The notes beneath the pieces are model-generated. The model was not told where the DNA came from and made no database searches. It saw nothing but the letters and a program-made list of their open reading frames with translations. A program made the translations under genes and the position numbers. Shown in pieces: positions 33,584 to 42,157 of a stretch of DNA of 64,000 nt (positions within the stretch are counted from its first letter, which is position 1; the number at the start of each line of letters is the position of its first letter). This stretch comes from DATAOG01 sp963840925 (GTDB taxonomy: Bacteria; Pseudomonadota; Alphaproteobacteria; Geminicoccales; Geminicoccaceae), in NCBI GenBank assembly GCA_963840925.1, contig CAWJAY010000027.1:232296-296295 (forward strand), written 5' to 3'.

Positions 33584-34300
33584 ATGCGGACCGGACTGTT
33601 GGCGGAAAAGCTCGGCATGACCCGGCTGTTCGAGGAGGACGGCAGCCACAACCCGATCACGGTGCTGCGCGTCCAGGACTGCGAGGTGGTCGCGGCTCGC
33701 CGGCCGGAGCGCGACGGCTACGCCGCGGTCCAGATCGGCGTCGGCAAGGCCAAGGTCAAGAACGTCACGAAGCCGATGCGCGGCCACTTCGCCAAGGCGA
33801 ACGTCGCGCCGAAGAGCCGGCTGGCCGAGTTCCGGGTCAGCGACGACGCGCTGCTGGAGCCTGGCACCGCGCTCTCGGTCGAGCATTTCGTGGTCGGACA
33901 GTTCGTCGATGTCAGCGGCATCAGCATCGGCAAGGGGTTCGCAGGTGCGATGAAGCGCTGGGGCTTTCACGGCCTGAGGGCCTCGCACGGGGTGTCAATC
34001 TCGCACCGATCGCACGGCTCGACCGGCCAGCGCCAGGATCCGGGCAAGGTGTTCAAGGGCAAGAAGATGGCCGGCCACATGGGCGACCGCCGGGTTACGG
34101 TGCAGAATCTCGAGGTGGTGGGCGTCGACAGCGAGCGCGGCCTGGTCCTGGTCAGGGGCGGCGTGCCCGGCGCCAGAGGCGGCTACGTCCGGATCACCGA
34201 CGCGGTCAAGCGCGCCCTGCCCGCGGAGGCGCCCTATCCCGCCGGCGTGCTCAAAGCCGCGGCCGCGGCGGCGCCGGCCGAGCCCGGCGCCCAGGAGTAG
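33584..34300 (+). CDS. rplC: 50S ribosomal protein L3
   Basis: A 238-residue L3 near the peptidyl-transferase centre. It starts MRTGLLAEKLGMTRLF; the loop GSTGQRQDPGKVFKGKKMAG reaches the active centre. It has an Ala/Pro-rich C-terminal tail of about 25 residues beyond the usual end, common in alphaproteobacteria. rplD follows after 4 nt. Confidence 0.97.
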   Translation: MRTGLLAEKLGMTRLFEEDGSHNPITVLRVQDCEVVAARRPERDGYAAVQIGVGKAKVKNVTKPMRGHFAKANVAPKSRLAEFRVSDDALLEPGTALSVEHFVVGQFVDVSGISIGKGFAGAMKRWGFHGLRASHGVSISHRSHGSTGQRQDPGKVFKGKKMAGHMGDRRVTVQNLEVVGVDSERGLVLVRGGVPGARGGYVRITDAVKRALPAEAPYPAGVLKAAAAAAPAEPGAQE

Positions 34301-34304
34301 CCAG

Positions 34305-34925
34305 ATGCAGGTCGCGGTCACCACGCTTGAGCGGGGCGATGCCGGCACGATCGAGCTCAGCCCGGCGGTTTTCGGCCAGGCGGTGCGCAGCGATGTCCTC
34401 CACCAGGTCGTGCGCTGGCAGCTCGCCAAGCGGCGCCAGGGCACCCACAAGACCAAGAGCCGCGGCGAGGTCAACAAGACGACGCGCAAGATGTACAAGC
34501 AGAAGGGCACTGGCCGGGCGCGTCACGGCGCCGCCTCGGCGCCCCAGTTCCGGGGCGGCGGCAAGGCGTTCGGGCCGATCCCGCGTGACCATGCGATCGG
34601 CCTGCCCAAAAAGGTCCGCCGGCTCGGGCTCAAGATGGCGCTCTCGAGCAAGCTCGCCGACGGCAAGCTCGTGGTCCTCGACCAGGCGACGCTCGGCGAG
34701 CCCAAGACCAAGCAGCTGGCCACGCGGCTGGGCCAGCTCGGCTGGTCGTCGGTGCTGCTGATCGACGGCCCCGAGTTCGACCAGAACTTTTCCCGCGCGG
34801 CGCAGAACCTGACCGGGCTGCAGCTGATGGCGCCGGGCGGGGCCAACGTCTACGACATCCTGCGCCGCGACCTGCTGGTGCTCACCAAGGACGCCGTGCG
34901 CCAGCTCGAGGAGCGCCTGGCATGA
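34305..34925 (+). CDS. rplD: 50S ribosomal protein L4
   Basis: A 206-residue L4, which lines the exit tunnel and, in some bacteria, represses the S10 operon. The extended tunnel loop (QGTHKTKSRGEVNKTTRKMY, GTGRARHG) is intact. It overlaps rplW by an ATGA motif (34922-34925). Confidence 0.97.
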   Translation: MQVAVTTLERGDAGTIELSPAVFGQAVRSDVLHQVVRWQLAKRRQGTHKTKSRGEVNKTTRKMYKQKGTGRARHGAASAPQFRGGGKAFGPIPRDHAIGLPKKVRRLGLKMALSSKLADGKLVVLDQATLGEPKTKQLATRLGQLGWSSVLLIDGPEFDQNFSRAAQNLTGLQLMAPGGANVYDILRRDLLVLTKDAVRQLEERLA

Positions 34926-35215
34926 ACCGCGAGCGGATGTACGATCTGATCCTCGGGCCGGTGATCACCGAGAAGTCGACCCAGGGCTCGGAGCACAATC
35001 AGGTCACCTTCCGGGTGCGCAAGGAGGCGACCAAGCCCGACATCAAGGTCGCGGTCGAGGGCCTGTTCGGGGTCAAGGTCAAGGCGGTCAACACGCTCAA
35101 CCGCAAAGGCAAGGTCAAGCGGTTCCGGGGCCGGCCGGGCAGGCGGAGCGACGTCAAGAAGGCGATCGTGACGCTCGAGGAAGGCCAGAGCATCGACGTC
35201 ACCACGGGCGTCTGA
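34922..35215 (+). CDS. rplW: 50S ribosomal protein L23
   Basis: A 97-residue L23 at the tunnel exit, the docking site for trigger factor and SRP. Motifs YDLILGPVITEKST and NTLNRKGKVKRFRGRPGRR are typical. Start overlaps the rplD stop. Confidence 0.96.
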   Translation: MNRERMYDLILGPVITEKSTQGSEHNQVTFRVRKEATKPDIKVAVEGLFGVKVKAVNTLNRKGKVKRFRGRPGRRSDVKKAIVTLEEGQSIDVTTGV

Positions 35216-35232
35216 GGGCGGGAAGCTCACCG

Positions 35233-36075
35233 ATGGCACTGAAGAGCTACAAACCGGTCACGCCGTCGCTGCGCCAACTGGTGCTGGTCGACCGCTCGGA
35301 GCTGTGGAAGGGCAAGCCGGTCAAGCAGCTGACCGAAGGCCTGTCCAAGTCCGGCGGGCGAAACAACCATGGCCGGATCACCGCCTGGCACCGCGGCGGC
35401 GGGCACAAGCGGCGCTACCGGCTGGTCGATTTCAAGCGGCGCAAGTTCGGCGTCGAGGGTCGGGTCGAGCGCATGGAGTACGATCCCAACCGCTCGGCGT
35501 TCATCGCGCTGATCCGCTATGCCGACGGTGAGCTGGCCTATATCCTGGCGCCGCAGCGGCTGGGCGTCGGCGACCCGGTGATCGCCGACGAGCGGGTCGA
35601 CGTCAAGGCCGGCAACGCGGCCCCGCTCAAGAACATCCCGATGGGTACGATCGTCCACAACGTGGAGCTCAGGCCCGGCAAGGGCGGGCAGCTGGCGCGC
35701 GCCGCCGGCACCTACGTCCAGCTGGTCGGTCGCGATGCCGACTACGCGCAGCTGCGCCTATCCTCGGGCGAGATCCGCCGGGTGCGCGCGGAGTGCATGG
35801 CCTCGATCGGTGCGGTCTCCAACCCCGATCACCAGAACGTCAACTACGGCAAGGCCGGGCGCATGCGCTGGCTCGGCTGGCGGCCGCATGTTCGCGGCGT
35901 GGCCATGAACCCGATCGACCATCCGCACGGCGGCGGCGAGGGCCGGACCTCGGGCGGCCGCCATCCGGTCACTCCCTGGGGCCGGCCGACCAAGGGCGCG
36001 CGCACCCGGCGCAACAAGAAGACGACGAGCATGATCCTGCGCTCGCGTCATCTGGCCAAGAAGAGGGGAGGCTGA
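35233..36075 (+). CDS. rplB: 50S ribosomal protein L2
   Basis: A 280-residue L2, needed for subunit joining and peptidyl transfer. NNHGRITAWHRGGGHKRRYR and the conserved C-terminal region GVAMNPIDHPHGGGEGRTSG with its functional His are intact. Confidence 0.97.
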   Translation: MALKSYKPVTPSLRQLVLVDRSELWKGKPVKQLTEGLSKSGGRNNHGRITAWHRGGGHKRRYRLVDFKRRKFGVEGRVERMEYDPNRSAFIALIRYADGELAYILAPQRLGVGDPVIADERVDVKAGNAAPLKNIPMGTIVHNVELRPGKGGQLARAAGTYVQLVGRDADYAQLRLSSGEIRRVRAECMASIGAVSNPDHQNVNYGKAGRMRWLGWRPHVRGVAMNPIDHPHGGGEGRTSGGRHPVTPWGRPTKGARTRRNKKTTSMILRSRHLAKKRGG

Positions 36076-36080
36076 GCTTC

Positions 36081-36359
36081 ATGGGCCGCTCGGTTTGGAA
36101 GGGCCCGTTCGTCGACGGCCATCTGCTCGCCAAGGCAGAGAAGGCCAGGTCGTCGAGCCGCAACGAGATCATCAAGACATGGTCCAGGCGCTCGACCATC
36201 GTGCCCGAGTTCGTCGGCCTCACGTTCGCGGTCTACAACGGCCACAAGTTCCTGCCGGTGTACGTCACCGAGAACATGGTCGGGCACAAGCTCGGCGAGT
36301 TCTCGCCAACCCGGACCTACCATGGCCACGGCGCCGACAAGAAGGCGCGCCGGCGGTGA
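36081..36359 (+). CDS. rpsS: 30S ribosomal protein S19
   Basis: A 92-residue S19 of the 30S head (SVWKGPFVDGHLLAKAEKA; WSRRSTIVPEFVGLTFAVYN). It starts 5 nt after rplB and precedes rplV. Confidence 0.97.
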   Translation: MGRSVWKGPFVDGHLLAKAEKARSSSRNEIIKTWSRRSTIVPEFVGLTFAVYNGHKFLPVYVTENMVGHKLGEFSPTRTYHGHGADKKARRR

Positions 36360-36377
36360 GCGCGCGGGGAGCAGACC

Positions 36378-36758
36378 ATGGGCAAGCCTAAGCGCGAGCG
36401 CGCGCTGCCGGACAGTCGGGCGATGGCGATGGCGCGCCTGCTGCGCACCAGCCCGCGCAAGCTCAACCTGGTCGCGCAGCTGATCCGCGGCCTCAAGGCC
36501 GAGCAGGCGTTGCACCAGCTGACCTTCAGCCGCCGGCGGATCGCGGGCGAGGTCAAGAAGGTCCTGATGTCGGCGATCGCGAACGCCGAGAACAACCACG
36601 ACCTTGATGTCGACCGCCTGGTGGTGGCGGAGGCGACGGTCGGCAAGTCACTGGTCATGAAGCGCTTCCGCGCCCGGGCGCGCGGCCGGGTCGGCCGGAT
36701 CGAGAAGCCGATCTCGCGCCTTCGGATCGTGGTTGAGGAACGCGAGGAGGCAGCCTGA
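36378..36758 (+). CDS. rplV: 50S ribosomal protein L22
   Basis: A 126-residue L22, whose beta hairpin lines the tunnel constriction. It begins with a short basic extension and then MARLLRTSPRKLNLVAQLIR. The C-terminal hairpin (KRFRARARGRVGRIEKPISR) is intact. The stop TGA overlaps the rpsC ATG (36758). Confidence 0.97.
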   Translation: MGKPKRERALPDSRAMAMARLLRTSPRKLNLVAQLIRGLKAEQALHQLTFSRRRIAGEVKKVLMSAIANAENNHDLDVDRLVVAEATVGKSLVMKRFRARARGRVGRIEKPISRLRIVVEEREEAA

Positions 36759-37438
36759 TGGGCCACAAGGTCAACCCGGTCGGGCTCCGGCTCGGCATCA
36801 ATCGGACCTGGGATTCGCGCTGGTACGCCGGCGGCCAGTATCGCTTTCTGTTGAACGAGGATCTGCAGATCCGCGCCTATCTGCACAAGCGGCTGAAGCA
36901 GGCGGGCGTCAGTAAGATCGTGATCGAGCGGCCGGCGAAGAAGGCCAGGATCTCGATCTACACCGCCCGGCCCGGCGTCGTGATCGGCAAGAAGGGTCAG
37001 GAGATCGAAGCGCTCCGGCGCGACCTCGCCAAGCGGGCCACGGGCGATGTCCACCTCAACATCGTTGAGATCCGCAAGCCCGAGATCGAGGCTCGCCTGG
37101 TCGCCGAGAACATCGCCCAGCAGCTCGAGCGGCGGGTGACCTTCCGGCGGGCCATGAAGCGCGCGGTGCAGTCGGCGATGCGGCTCGGCGCCCAGGGCAT
37201 CAAGGTCAGCTGCCAGGGGCGGCTCGGCGGCGCCGAGATCGCGCGCGGCGAGTGGTATCGCGAAGGCCGCGTGCCGTTGCATACGCTGCGCGCCGACATC
37301 GACTTCGGCCGGGCGACCGCGTTCACGCCCTACGGCACCAACGGCGTTAAGGTCTGGGTTTTCAAGGGCGAGATCATGGAGCACGACCCGACCGCGCACG
37401 ACCGGCGGCTCAGCGAGACCTCTTCGGTCCGGAGCTGA
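36758..37438 (+). CDS. rpsC: 30S ribosomal protein S3
   Basis: A 226-residue S3 at the mRNA entry channel. It starts MGHKVNPVGLRLGINRTWDS; the KH domain has PGVVIGKKGQEIEALRRDL, and the C-terminal block GGAEIARGEWYREGRVPLHT is typical. It overlaps rplV by one base. Confidence 0.97.
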   Translation: MGHKVNPVGLRLGINRTWDSRWYAGGQYRFLLNEDLQIRAYLHKRLKQAGVSKIVIERPAKKARISIYTARPGVVIGKKGQEIEALRRDLAKRATGDVHLNIVEIRKPEIEARLVAENIAQQLERRVTFRRAMKRAVQSAMRLGAQGIKVSCQGRLGGAEIARGEWYREGRVPLHTLRADIDFGRATAFTPYGTNGVKVWVFKGEIMEHDPTAHDRRLSETSSVRS

Positions 37439-37470
37439 GGGGGTGAGTCGCTGAGCGGAGGATGTAGGCC

Positions 37471-37896
37471 ATGATGCAGCCGAAACGGACCAAGTATCGC
37501 AAGCGCCACAAGGAGCGCAACGACGGCCTGACCAAGGCCGGGGCGGAGCTCAACTTCGGCGCGTTCGGGCTGAAGGCGACCACCAACGCGCGGGTCACCG
37601 CCCGCCAGATCGAGGCGGCGCGCCGTGCGATCACGCGCCATCTCAAGCGCGCCGGCCGGGTCTGGATCCGGATCTTCCCGGACCGGCCGGTGAGCAGGAA
37701 GCCCGCCGAGGTGCGCATGGGCAAGGGCAAGGGCTCGGTCGAATATTGGGTCGCGCCGGTCAAGGCCGGCCGGATCATGTTCGAGATCGACGGCGTGCCG
37801 GTGGCCTTGGCCCAGGAGGCGATCCGCCGGGGTGCGGCCAAGCTGCCGCTGCGCAGCCGCTTCGTGGCGCGGGTCGGCGAGGAGCTCGGCGCATGA
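37471..37896 (+). CDS. rplP: 50S ribosomal protein L16
   Basis: A 141-residue L16 at the A-site tRNA position (PKRTKYRKRHKERNDGLTKA; GKGKGSVEYWVAPVKAGRIM). Two ATGs in tandem (37471, 37474); the second is the usual family start. The stop overlaps rpmC by ATGA. Confidence 0.96.
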   Translation: MMQPKRTKYRKRHKERNDGLTKAGAELNFGAFGLKATTNARVTARQIEAARRAITRHLKRAGRVWIRIFPDRPVSRKPAEVRMGKGKGSVEYWVAPVKAGRIMFEIDGVPVALAQEAIRRGAAKLPLRSRFVARVGEELGA

Positions 37897-38087
37897 AGGC
37901 GAGCGAGGTCCGCGCCAAGAGCGGCGATGAGCTGCGCGAGCAGCTCCTGCAGCTGAAGAAGGAGCAGTTCAACTTGCGTTTTCAGAAGGCGACCGGCCAG
38001 CTCGAGAACACCAGCCGGGTGCGCGTGGTCCGGCGCGACATCGCGCGGATCAAGACGATCCTCGCCGCGCGCCCTGCGGCCGGCTGA
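37893..38087 (+). CDS. rpmC: 50S ribosomal protein L29
   Basis: A 64-residue L29 at the tunnel exit (MKASEVRAKSGDELREQLLQ; LKKEQFNLRFQKATGQLEN). ATG 37893 overlaps the rplP stop, giving translational coupling. Confidence 0.96.
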   Translation: MKASEVRAKSGDELREQLLQLKKEQFNLRFQKATGQLENTSRVRVVRRDIARIKTILAARPAAG

Positions 38088-38098
38088 GGAGCACTGCG

Positions 38099-38359
38099 AT
38101 GCCGCGCCGGGTTCTCCAGGGCACCGTGGTCAGTGACAAGGCCGACAAGACGATCATCGTCCGGGTCGATCGCCGGGTTATGCATCCCTTGTACAAGAAG
38201 TACGTCAATCGCTCGAAGCGGTACGCGGTCCATGACGAGACCAACCGCTACAAGGTCGGCGACCTGGTCCGGATCCAGGAATGTCGGCCGATCTCCAGAA
38301 GCAAGCGCTTCGAGGTGGTGTGGGAACCGCTGGCCGCGTCCGGCGCGCCGGTGAGCTGA
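38099..38359 (+). CDS. rpsQ: 30S ribosomal protein S17
   Basis: An 86-residue S17 (VLQGTVVSDKADKTIIVRVD; HDETNRYKVGDLVRIQECRP). Normal length; preceded by GAGGAG. Confidence 0.96.
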   Translation: MPRRVLQGTVVSDKADKTIIVRVDRRVMHPLYKKYVNRSKRYAVHDETNRYKVGDLVRIQECRPISRSKRFEVVWEPLAASGAPVS

Positions 38360-38369
38360 GGCTCGGGCC

Positions 38370-38738
38370 ATGATCCAATCGGAGACGAACCTCGAGGTCG
38401 CCGACAATTCCGGCGCGCGCCGGGTGCAATGCATCCGGGTCCTCGGTGGCTCGCGGCGCAAATTCGCGAGCATCGGTGACGTGATCGTGGTCGCGGTCAA
38501 GGAGGCGATCCCGCGCGGCAAAGTCAAGAAGGGCGACGTCCACAAGGCGGTGATCGTGCGCACCGCCAAGGAAATTCATCGCCCCGACGGCAGTGCGATC
38601 CGCTTCGACCGCAATGCCGCGGTCCTGATCAATCCCCAGGGCGAGCCGATCGGCACCCGGATTTTCGGACCGGTGACCCGGGAGCTGCGGGCCAAGCGGT
38701 TCATGAAGATCATCTCGCTGGCGCCTGAGGTCCTTTGA
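38370..38738 (+). CDS. rplN: 50S ribosomal protein L14
   Basis: A 122-residue L14 (MIQSETNLEVADNSGARRVQ; C-terminal ELRAKRFMKIISLAPEVL). It forms an intersubunit bridge and binds RsfS. First gene of the conserved spc block. Confidence 0.97.
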   Translation: MIQSETNLEVADNSGARRVQCIRVLGGSRRKFASIGDVIVVAVKEAIPRGKVKKGDVHKAVIVRTAKEIHRPDGSAIRFDRNAAVLINPQGEPIGTRIFGPVTRELRAKRFMKIISLAPEVL

Positions 38739-38773
38739 GGCCTCGGTCCGCATCTGACCATGAAGACCCAGTC

Positions 38774-39097
38774 ATGAAGAAGAAGCTCAAGATCAAGAAG
38801 GGCGACCAAGTGGTCGTGCTGACCGGCCGCGACCGTGGCAAGCAGGGCGAGGTGCTGCGGGTGCTGCGCGCCGAGGATCGCCTGGTGGTGCAGGGCGTCA
38901 ACGTCGTCAAGAGGCACCAGCGGCCGGCCGCGGGCCACCCGGGCGGCATCATCGACAAAGAAGCGCCGATCCACATCTCGAACGTGGCTCACCTCGATCC
39001 GGCCAGCCAGCGGCCGACCCGGGTCGGCTACAAGTTCCTCGACGACGGCCGCAAGGTGCGCTTCGCCAAGCGCTCCGGCGAAGTCATCGACCGCTAG
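38774..39097 (+). CDS. rplX: 50S ribosomal protein L24
   Basis: A 107-residue L24, an assembly initiator of the 50S. KOW domain KKGDQVVVLTGRDRGKQGEV; later HPGGIIDKEAPIHISNVAHL. An ATG at 38760 upstream is out of the family frame; 38774 is used. Confidence 0.96.
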   Translation: MKKKLKIKKGDQVVVLTGRDRGKQGEVLRVLRAEDRLVVQGVNVVKRHQRPAAGHPGGIIDKEAPIHISNVAHLDPASQRPTRVGYKFLDDGRKVRFAKRSGEVIDR

Positions 39098-39108
39098 GAG
39101 ACGCGGCC

Positions 39109-39648
39109 ATGGCCCGGTTGTATGACCACTATCGCGAAGTCATCCGCGGCGAGTTGCAGGCGCGGTTCAACTACAAGAACCCGATGCAGATCCCGAGGCT
39201 CGACAAAATCGTGCTCAATATGGGGGTCGGCGAGGCGACCGCCGATCAGAAGAAGCTGCAGAATGCGGTCAACGAGATGGCGCTGATCAGCGGCCAAAAG
39301 CCGGTGATCCGGCGGGCACGCAAGTCGGTCGCCAACTTCAAGCTGCGCGAGGGCATGGCGATCGGCTGCAAGGTGACCCTGCGCCGGACGCGGATGTATG
39401 AATTCCTCGACCGGCTGATCACGATCGCCCTGCCTCGGGTCCGCGATTTTCGCGGCGTGTCGCCGAAAAGCTTCGATGGCAGAGGTAATTATGCACTTGG
39501 GTTGAGAGAACAGATCATCTTCCCCGAGATCAACTATGACGATGTCGATGAGATCCGGGGCATGGATGTGGTGATCTGCACGACGGCGCCGACCGATGCC
39601 GAGGGCCGGGCGCTGCTCGAGCACTTCCAGATGCCCTTTGCGAGCTGA
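39109..39648 (+). CDS. rplE: 50S ribosomal protein L5
   Basis: A 179-residue L5 that binds 5S rRNA and contacts P-site tRNA (IPRLDKIVLNMGVGEATADQ; FRGVSPKSFDGRGNYALGLR). Spacing to rplX is 11 nt. Confidence 0.97.
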   Translation: MARLYDHYREVIRGELQARFNYKNPMQIPRLDKIVLNMGVGEATADQKKLQNAVNEMALISGQKPVIRRARKSVANFKLREGMAIGCKVTLRRTRMYEFLDRLITIALPRVRDFRGVSPKSFDGRGNYALGLREQIIFPEINYDDVDEIRGMDVVICTTAPTDAEGRALLEHFQMPFAS

Positions 39649-39661
39649 GAGGACGCTGCCG

Positions 39662-39967
39662 ATGGCGAAGACGAGCGCGATCGAGAAGAACAAGCACCGG
39701 CGCCAGCTGGTTGACCGTTACGCCGCCAGGCGCGCGGCGCTGCGGGCCATCGCCCGGGACCGCAAGCGCGAGCCCGAGGAGCGGTTCGAGGCGACGCTCG
39801 CGCTGGCCAAGCTGCCGCGCAACAGCGCCAAGATCCGGCTGCGCAACCGCTGTGCGCTGACCGGGCGGCCGCGCGGCTATCATCGGAAGTTCGGCCTGTC
39901 GCGCATCGCGTTGCGCGAGCTGGGTTCGGCCGGGCAGATCCCGGGCCTGGTCAAGGCGAGCTGGTAG
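39662..39967 (+). CDS. rpsN: 30S ribosomal protein S14
   Basis: A 101-residue S14 of the long, zinc-free type: the CxxC pairs of the short form are absent (NRCALTGRPRGYHRKFGLSR; REL...IPGLVKASW). Normal for proteobacteria. Confidence 0.96.
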   Translation: MAKTSAIEKNKHRRQLVDRYAARRAALRAIARDRKREPEERFEATLALAKLPRNSAKIRLRNRCALTGRPRGYHRKFGLSRIALRELGSAGQIPGLVKASW

Positions 39968-40004
39968 CGGTGGGGGCGCGGGTGCGAAAGGAGGGTTACG
40001 GAAG

Positions 40005-40394
40005 GTGCTGACTGATCCTTTGGGGGATATGCTGACCCGGATCCGGAATGGCCAGGCGGCCCACAAGCCGGCGGTCAACAGCCCGGCGTCGAAGCTGCGC
40101 ATCAATGTCCTCGAAGTGCTCCAGCGCGAAGGCTACATCCGCGGCTATCGGCGCGAGGAGGTCGGTCACGGCGAGCTGTCGATCGAGCTCAAGTACCACA
40201 ACGGCGAGCCGGTGATCCGCGAGCTGCGCCGGGTGTCCAAGCCGGGCCGCCGGATCTATTCGGGGGTCAAAGATCTGCCGCGGGTCTACAACGGCCTTGG
40301 GATCGCCATCCTGTCGACGCCGCGGGGCGTCATCTCGGACGCCGAGGCGCGTGAGGCGCACGTCGGCGGCGAGATTTTGTGCACGGTGTTCTGA
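40005..40394 (+). CDS. rpsH: 30S ribosomal protein S8
   Basis: A 129-residue S8 (LTDPLGDMLTRIRNGQAAHK; C-terminal GVISDAEAREAHVGGEILCT). The start is GTG 40005 with AAGGAGG about 10 nt upstream. S8 is the translational repressor of the spc operon in E. coli. Confidence 0.95.
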   Translation: MLTDPLGDMLTRIRNGQAAHKPAVNSPASKLRINVLEVLQREGYIRGYRREEVGHGELSIELKYHNGEPVIRELRRVSKPGRRIYSGVKDLPRVYNGLGIAILSTPRGVISDAEAREAHVGGEILCTVF

Positions 40395-40395
40395 C

Positions 40396-40929
40396 ATGTC
40401 GCGAATCGGCAAACATCCGGTCCGGATCCCGGCCGGCGTCGAAGTCACGCTGGACGGCCAGACCGTGAGCGTCAAAGGTAAGCTCGGGCAGCTGAGCCAA
40501 AGCCTGCCGGCCGAGGTCGAGGTGGCGCGGGAGGACGGCCGGATCAGGGTTCAGCCGCGCGGCGAGGGCAAGCGCGCCCGCGCCATGTGGGGGCTTGCCC
40601 GCACGCTGGTCGCCAACATGGTCGAGGGCGTCTCGACGGGCTTCACGCGCAAGCTCGTGATCAGCGGCGTCGGCTATCGGGCGGCGGTTGACGGCAAGAT
40701 CCTCAATCTCCAATTGGGCTACAGCCACGATATCAAATATGCGATCCCGCCCGACATCCAGGTCGCCTGCGAGAGCCCGACCGCGATCGCGATCAGCGGT
40801 GCCGATCGCCAGCGGGTCGGCCAGATCGCGGCGGAGTTGCGGGCGTTCCGCAAGCCCGAGCCCTACAAGGGCAAGGGCATCCGTTATGACGATGAGGTCA
40901 TCCTGCGCAAGGAAGGCAAGAAGAAGTAA
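40396..40929 (+). CDS. rplF: 50S ribosomal protein L6
   Basis: A 177-residue L6 (MSRIGKHPVRIPAGVEVTLD; C-terminal KPEPYKGKGIRYDDEVILRK). It starts 1 nt after the rpsH stop. Confidence 0.97.
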   Translation: MSRIGKHPVRIPAGVEVTLDGQTVSVKGKLGQLSQSLPAEVEVAREDGRIRVQPRGEGKRARAMWGLARTLVANMVEGVSTGFTRKLVISGVGYRAAVDGKILNLQLGYSHDIKYAIPPDIQVACESPTAIAISGADRQRVGQIAAELRAFRKPEPYKGKGIRYDDEVILRKEGKKK

Positions 40930-40934
40930 GGACC

Positions 40935-41297
40935 ATGGTCAAGCCAGCTGAGCGCTTTCTCCGGCGGCGGCGCCGGACCCGGGTGGCGTTGCGCAAGAGC
41001 GGTTCCGGTCGGCCGAGGCTCTCGGTGTTCCGCTCGAGCAAGCACATCTATGCCCAGGTGATCGACGACGACGGCGGGCGGACGCTCGCCGCGGCCTCGA
41101 GCCTGGAGAAGACGTTGCGCGCCGAGCTCAAGACCGGCGCCGACCGTGGCGCCGCCGAGCGGGTCGGGCGCCTGCTGGCGGAGCGCTCCAAGGCGGCCGG
41201 GGTCGAGACCGTGGTGTTCGATCGCGGCGGCTATCGCTACCATGGCCGGATCAAGGCCCTGGCCGACGCCGCCCGCGCGGTCGGGCTGGTGTTCTAG
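40935..41297 (+). CDS. rplR: 50S ribosomal protein L18
   Basis: A 120-residue L18 that binds 5S rRNA (RPRLSVFRSSKHIYAQVIDD; FDRGGYRYHGRIKALADAAR). It lies 5 nt after rplF. Confidence 0.97.
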   Translation: MVKPAERFLRRRRRTRVALRKSGSGRPRLSVFRSSKHIYAQVIDDDGGRTLAAASSLEKTLRAELKTGADRGAAERVGRLLAERSKAAGVETVVFDRGGYRYHGRIKALADAARAVGLVF

Positions 41298-41327
41298 CCG
41301 GGTGATCGAGGCAGAGAGGGAAGCAGC

Positions 41328-41879
41328 ATGGCACGCAGAGGCGAGGAGGAGCGCCAGGACGGCGAACTGGTCGACCGCCTGGTCAACATCAATCGGGTCG
41401 CCAAGGTGGTCAAGGGCGGCCGACGCTTCGGCTTCTCGGCTCTGGTGATCGTCGGCGACGGCAAGGGGCGGGTCGGCTACGGCAGCGGCAAGGCGCGCGA
41501 GGTGCCGGAGGCCGTGCGCAAGGCGACCGAGCAGGCCAAGCGCGGCATGATCCGGGTGCCGCTGCGCCAGGGCCGGACCCTGCATCATGACGTCCAGGGC
41601 CATTTCGGCGCCGGCCGGGTGGTGCTGCGCGCGGCCCCTGCGGGCACCGGGATCATCGCCGGCGGCCCGATGCGCGCGGTCTTCGAGTCGCTCGGGATCA
41701 ACGATGTGGTCGCCAAGTCGATCGGCTCGACGAACCCGCACAACATGGTCAAGGCGACTTTTGACGCACTGCAAAAGATGATGTCGCCGCGCGCGGTCGC
41801 CGCCAAGCGCGGCAAGAAGGTCGGCGACATCGTCGGCCGCCGGGATGGCGGCGGCGCCGAGACGCGGGCGGAGGCGTGA
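41328..41879 (+). CDS. rpsE: 30S ribosomal protein S5
   Basis: A 183-residue S5 that helps decoding fidelity and mRNA unwinding. DRLVNINRVAKVVKGGRRFG and GSTNPHNMVKATFDALQ are typical. Stop overlaps the rpmD ATG (TGATG). Confidence 0.97.
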   Translation: MARRGEEERQDGELVDRLVNINRVAKVVKGGRRFGFSALVIVGDGKGRVGYGSGKAREVPEAVRKATEQAKRGMIRVPLRQGRTLHHDVQGHFGAGRVVLRAAPAGTGIIAGGPMRAVFESLGINDVVAKSIGSTNPHNMVKATFDALQKMMSPRAVAAKRGKKVGDIVGRRDGGGAETRAEA

Positions 41880-42157
41880 TGCCCGACCAGCTGCGCGTGA
41901 CCCAGACCGGGAGCCCGATCGGCCGCCATCGGCGCCAGCGGGCGAACCTGATCGGCCTTGGGCTGAACAAGATCGGCCGGTCGCGGGTCCTGCCCGACAC
42001 GCTCTCGGTACGGGGCCGGGTCAGCCAGGTCCACCACCTCGTGCGGGTCGAGCCGGCGGCCGAAGCAGCAGCCTCGGTAGCCACGGGCGAGGCTCCCCCG
42101 GTCACCGGCAACCGCCAGCGCCCCCGACAGCGAAAGCAGGCCGATGAAGCTCAATGA
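41879..42157 (+). CDS. rpmD: 50S ribosomal protein L30 with C-terminal extension
   Basis: The first 58 or so residues are a normal L30 (LRVTQTGSPIGRHRRQRANL; LGLNKIGRSRVLPDTLSVRG; VSQVHHLVRVE). The frame then continues for about 34 Ala/Pro/Arg-rich residues and ends inside rplO, overlapping it by 14 nt. Typical L30 is about 60 residues, so the tail is an unusual extension. A single indel near 42055 could also have removed the normal stop. Confidence 0.92.
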   Translation: MPDQLRVTQTGSPIGRHRRQRANLIGLGLNKIGRSRVLPDTLSVRGRVSQVHHLVRVEPAAEAAASVATGEAPPVTGNRQRPRQRKQADEAQ

